Below are positions 5,174 through 6,147 of a stretch of DNA of 6,147 bases, piece after piece. A model generated the notes under the pieces. That model was not told the origin of the DNA. It searched no databases and saw nothing but the letters and a program-made list of their open reading frames with translations. The position numbers and the translations under genes were made by a program. The DNA is taken from positions 1 to 6,147 of the forward strand of contig CACZSC010000198.1 of NCBI GenBank assembly GCA_902783755.1. The letters run 5' to 3'. Position 1 is the first letter of the stretch. Each line of letters starts with the position of its first letter. Origin of the DNA: an uncultured Ruminococcus sp. (lineage in GTDB: Bacteria > Bacillota > Clostridia > Oscillospirales > CAG-272).

Positions 5174-6147
5174 ATGGCAAAACAGAGTCGTTTCGTACGC
5201 CTTCTTACAGCGGAAGGCGAGCATTTACCCGAAATCCCGTGGGATGTCTATCCGCGTCCACAGATGAAGAGAGAGGACTGGATGTGCCTCAACGGCAAGT
5301 GGAAGTTCAAGACCGAAAGGGAACGCACAGAGATCATGGTTCCCTTCTGCGCCGAAAGTCTGCTTTCGGGATATGAGGGAAAGGTCAAATACGGTGAAGT
5401 GCTGAGATATGAGAGGACCTTCTCCGTCCCGGAAAGCTGGGAGGGAAAACGAATACTGATGCACTTCGGAGCTGTGAGCCGCTGGTGCGCAGTATCTGTG
5501 AACGATGTCATGGTCGGCGTCCACCGCAATGCCTATCTGCCCTTCAGCTTCGATATCACTGAACAGCTGAAAGAAGGAAAAAACACTCTGGAGGTCGCCG
5601 TATTCAACGATCTTTCCCCCAGATATCCCTGGGGAAAACAGAAAAAGAGAAGGGGCGGAATCTGGTATACCCCTTCGAGCGGGATCTGGCAGACGGTATG
5701 GCTTGAGCCCGTACCTGACGGATACATCAAGGCTCTCGGTATCGTCTGCGACGGGAAAGGCGCGGACATCACCGTGTCCGGACCGGAAAGCGGGATCCTT
5801 GAGTGTGAGGGAAAGACATATGAAATAAGGGACGGACGTGTCAGGGTCGAGCCCGACAATGTCAGGCTCTGGTCGCCGGAAGATCCTTATCTTTACAGTT
5901 TCACCGTGACATGCGGTACGGATACCGTGTCGTCGTATTTTGCCCTGCGGACCCTTTCCACGGAAAGGATAAACGGAAAGCCGAGGCTGTGCCTCAACGG
6001 AAAGCCCTATTTCTTCCACGGTCTCCTGGACCAGGGATATTTCAGCGACGGCATCTACACCCCGGCGTCCCCTGCCCTTTACGAATCGGACATCCTTGCG
6101 ATGAAGGAACTGGGATTCAACACCCTGAGGAAGCATATAAAGGTGGA
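5174..6147 (+). CDS. Glycoside hydrolase family 2 protein, beta-galactosidase/beta-glucuronidase-like (3' end cut by window)
   Basis: The first 324 codons of a family 2 glycoside hydrolase that continues past the right edge. No signal peptide is present, so it should act in the cytoplasm. The N-terminal sugar-binding jelly-roll domain (about 22-180) shows LNGKWKF (39-45), VPFCAESLLSG (56-66), RYERTFSVP (78-86) and the strongly typical RGGIWYTPSSGIWQTVWLEP (160-179). An immunoglobulin-like domain follows to about 260, including LWSPEDPYLY (232-241). The TIM barrel begins near LNGKPYFFHGLLDQGYF (274-290), with DILAMKELGFNTLRKHIKVE at the edge. The acid/base and nucleophile glutamates lie outside the window, so activity and sugar specificity cannot be assigned. 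The ATG at 5174 is the only possible ATG start after the in-frame TGA of the transporter gene. Its Shine-Dalgarno site is very weak (GGA, 2 nt away), which suggests translation coupled to the MFS gene. Confidence 0.93.
   Translation, partial: MAKQSRFVRLLTAEGEHLPEIPWDVYPRPQMKREDWMCLNGKWKFKTERERTEIMVPFCAESLLSGYEGKVKYGEVLRYERTFSVPESWEGKRILMHFGAVSRWCAVSVNDVMVGVHRNAYLPFSFDITEQLKEGKNTLEVAVFNDLSPRYPWGKQKKRRGGIWYTPSSGIWQTVWLEPVPDGYIKALGIVCDGKGADITVSGPESGILECEGKTYEIRDGRVRVEPDNVRLWSPEDPYLYSFTVTCGTDTVSSYFALRTLSTERINGKPRLCLNGKPYFFHGLLDQGYFSDGIYTPASPALYESDILAMKELGFNTLRKHIKV

Noticed and set aside
3794..5224. A 476-codon open frame on the minus strand opposite the MFS gene
   Set aside because: It is the mirror of a well-supported membrane protein gene. 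Its translation is full of His, Asp, Glu, Tyr and Arg with no recognisable domain, and the codon bias of the real gene explains the lack of stops.
5225..6136. A 303-codon minus-strand open frame opposite the GH2 gene
   Set aside because: The plus strand gives a continuous GH2 protein with family motifs; the antisense product has none.

Overview
The window reads as ordinary bacterial chromosome, most likely from a Gram-positive, Clostridia-like anaerobe. Three intergenic sites fit sigma70/sigmaA promoters with 17-bp spacers. Four of the five genes have clear Shine-Dalgarno sites, and the protein families (GH2 hydrolase, MFS glycoside-type transporter, single-chain half ABC exporter, COG4099-like secreted esterase) are common in gut and rumen Firmicutes. 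Isoleucine ATA and arginine AGG/AGA codons are frequent. The taxonomic guess is an inference and low in confidence. No RNA gene, mobile element, CRISPR array or long repeat was seen.

Layout. Positions 1-1317 (minus strand) hold the N-terminal 439 codons of a half-size ABC exporter: membrane domain plus the start of the ATPase domain, cut by the window edge just after Walker A. It has its own near-consensus promoter at 1350-1378. Just upstream of that promoter is a large hairpin (1387-1438), probably the terminator of the next gene. Positions 1466-2461 (minus) encode a secreted alpha/beta-hydrolase esterase or peptidase. A 180-bp divergent region (2462-2641) carries one promoter facing each way.

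Rightward from it run three genes that look like one operon: a short-form malic enzyme (2642-3814), an MFS transporter (3854-5167) and a family 2 glycoside hydrolase (5174 to beyond the right edge). The gaps are 39 and 6 bp, with no terminator visible between them.

How they may work together (inference). The MFS protein resembles glycoside/sugar symporters and the GH2 enzyme lacks a signal peptide, so the pair fits uptake of a small glycoside followed by cleavage in the cytoplasm. The divergently transcribed secreted esterase could trim esterified plant or host glycans outside the cell. The malic enzyme would supply pyruvate and reduced NAD(P) from malate; its place at the head of a sugar operon is the least expected part. 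The ABC exporter appears to be a separate transcription unit. The most unusual local detail is that the MFS and GH2 genes share a reading frame and are separated only by a TGA and two codons, with almost no Shine-Dalgarno site for the second gene. I found no convincing evidence of a wholly new system.
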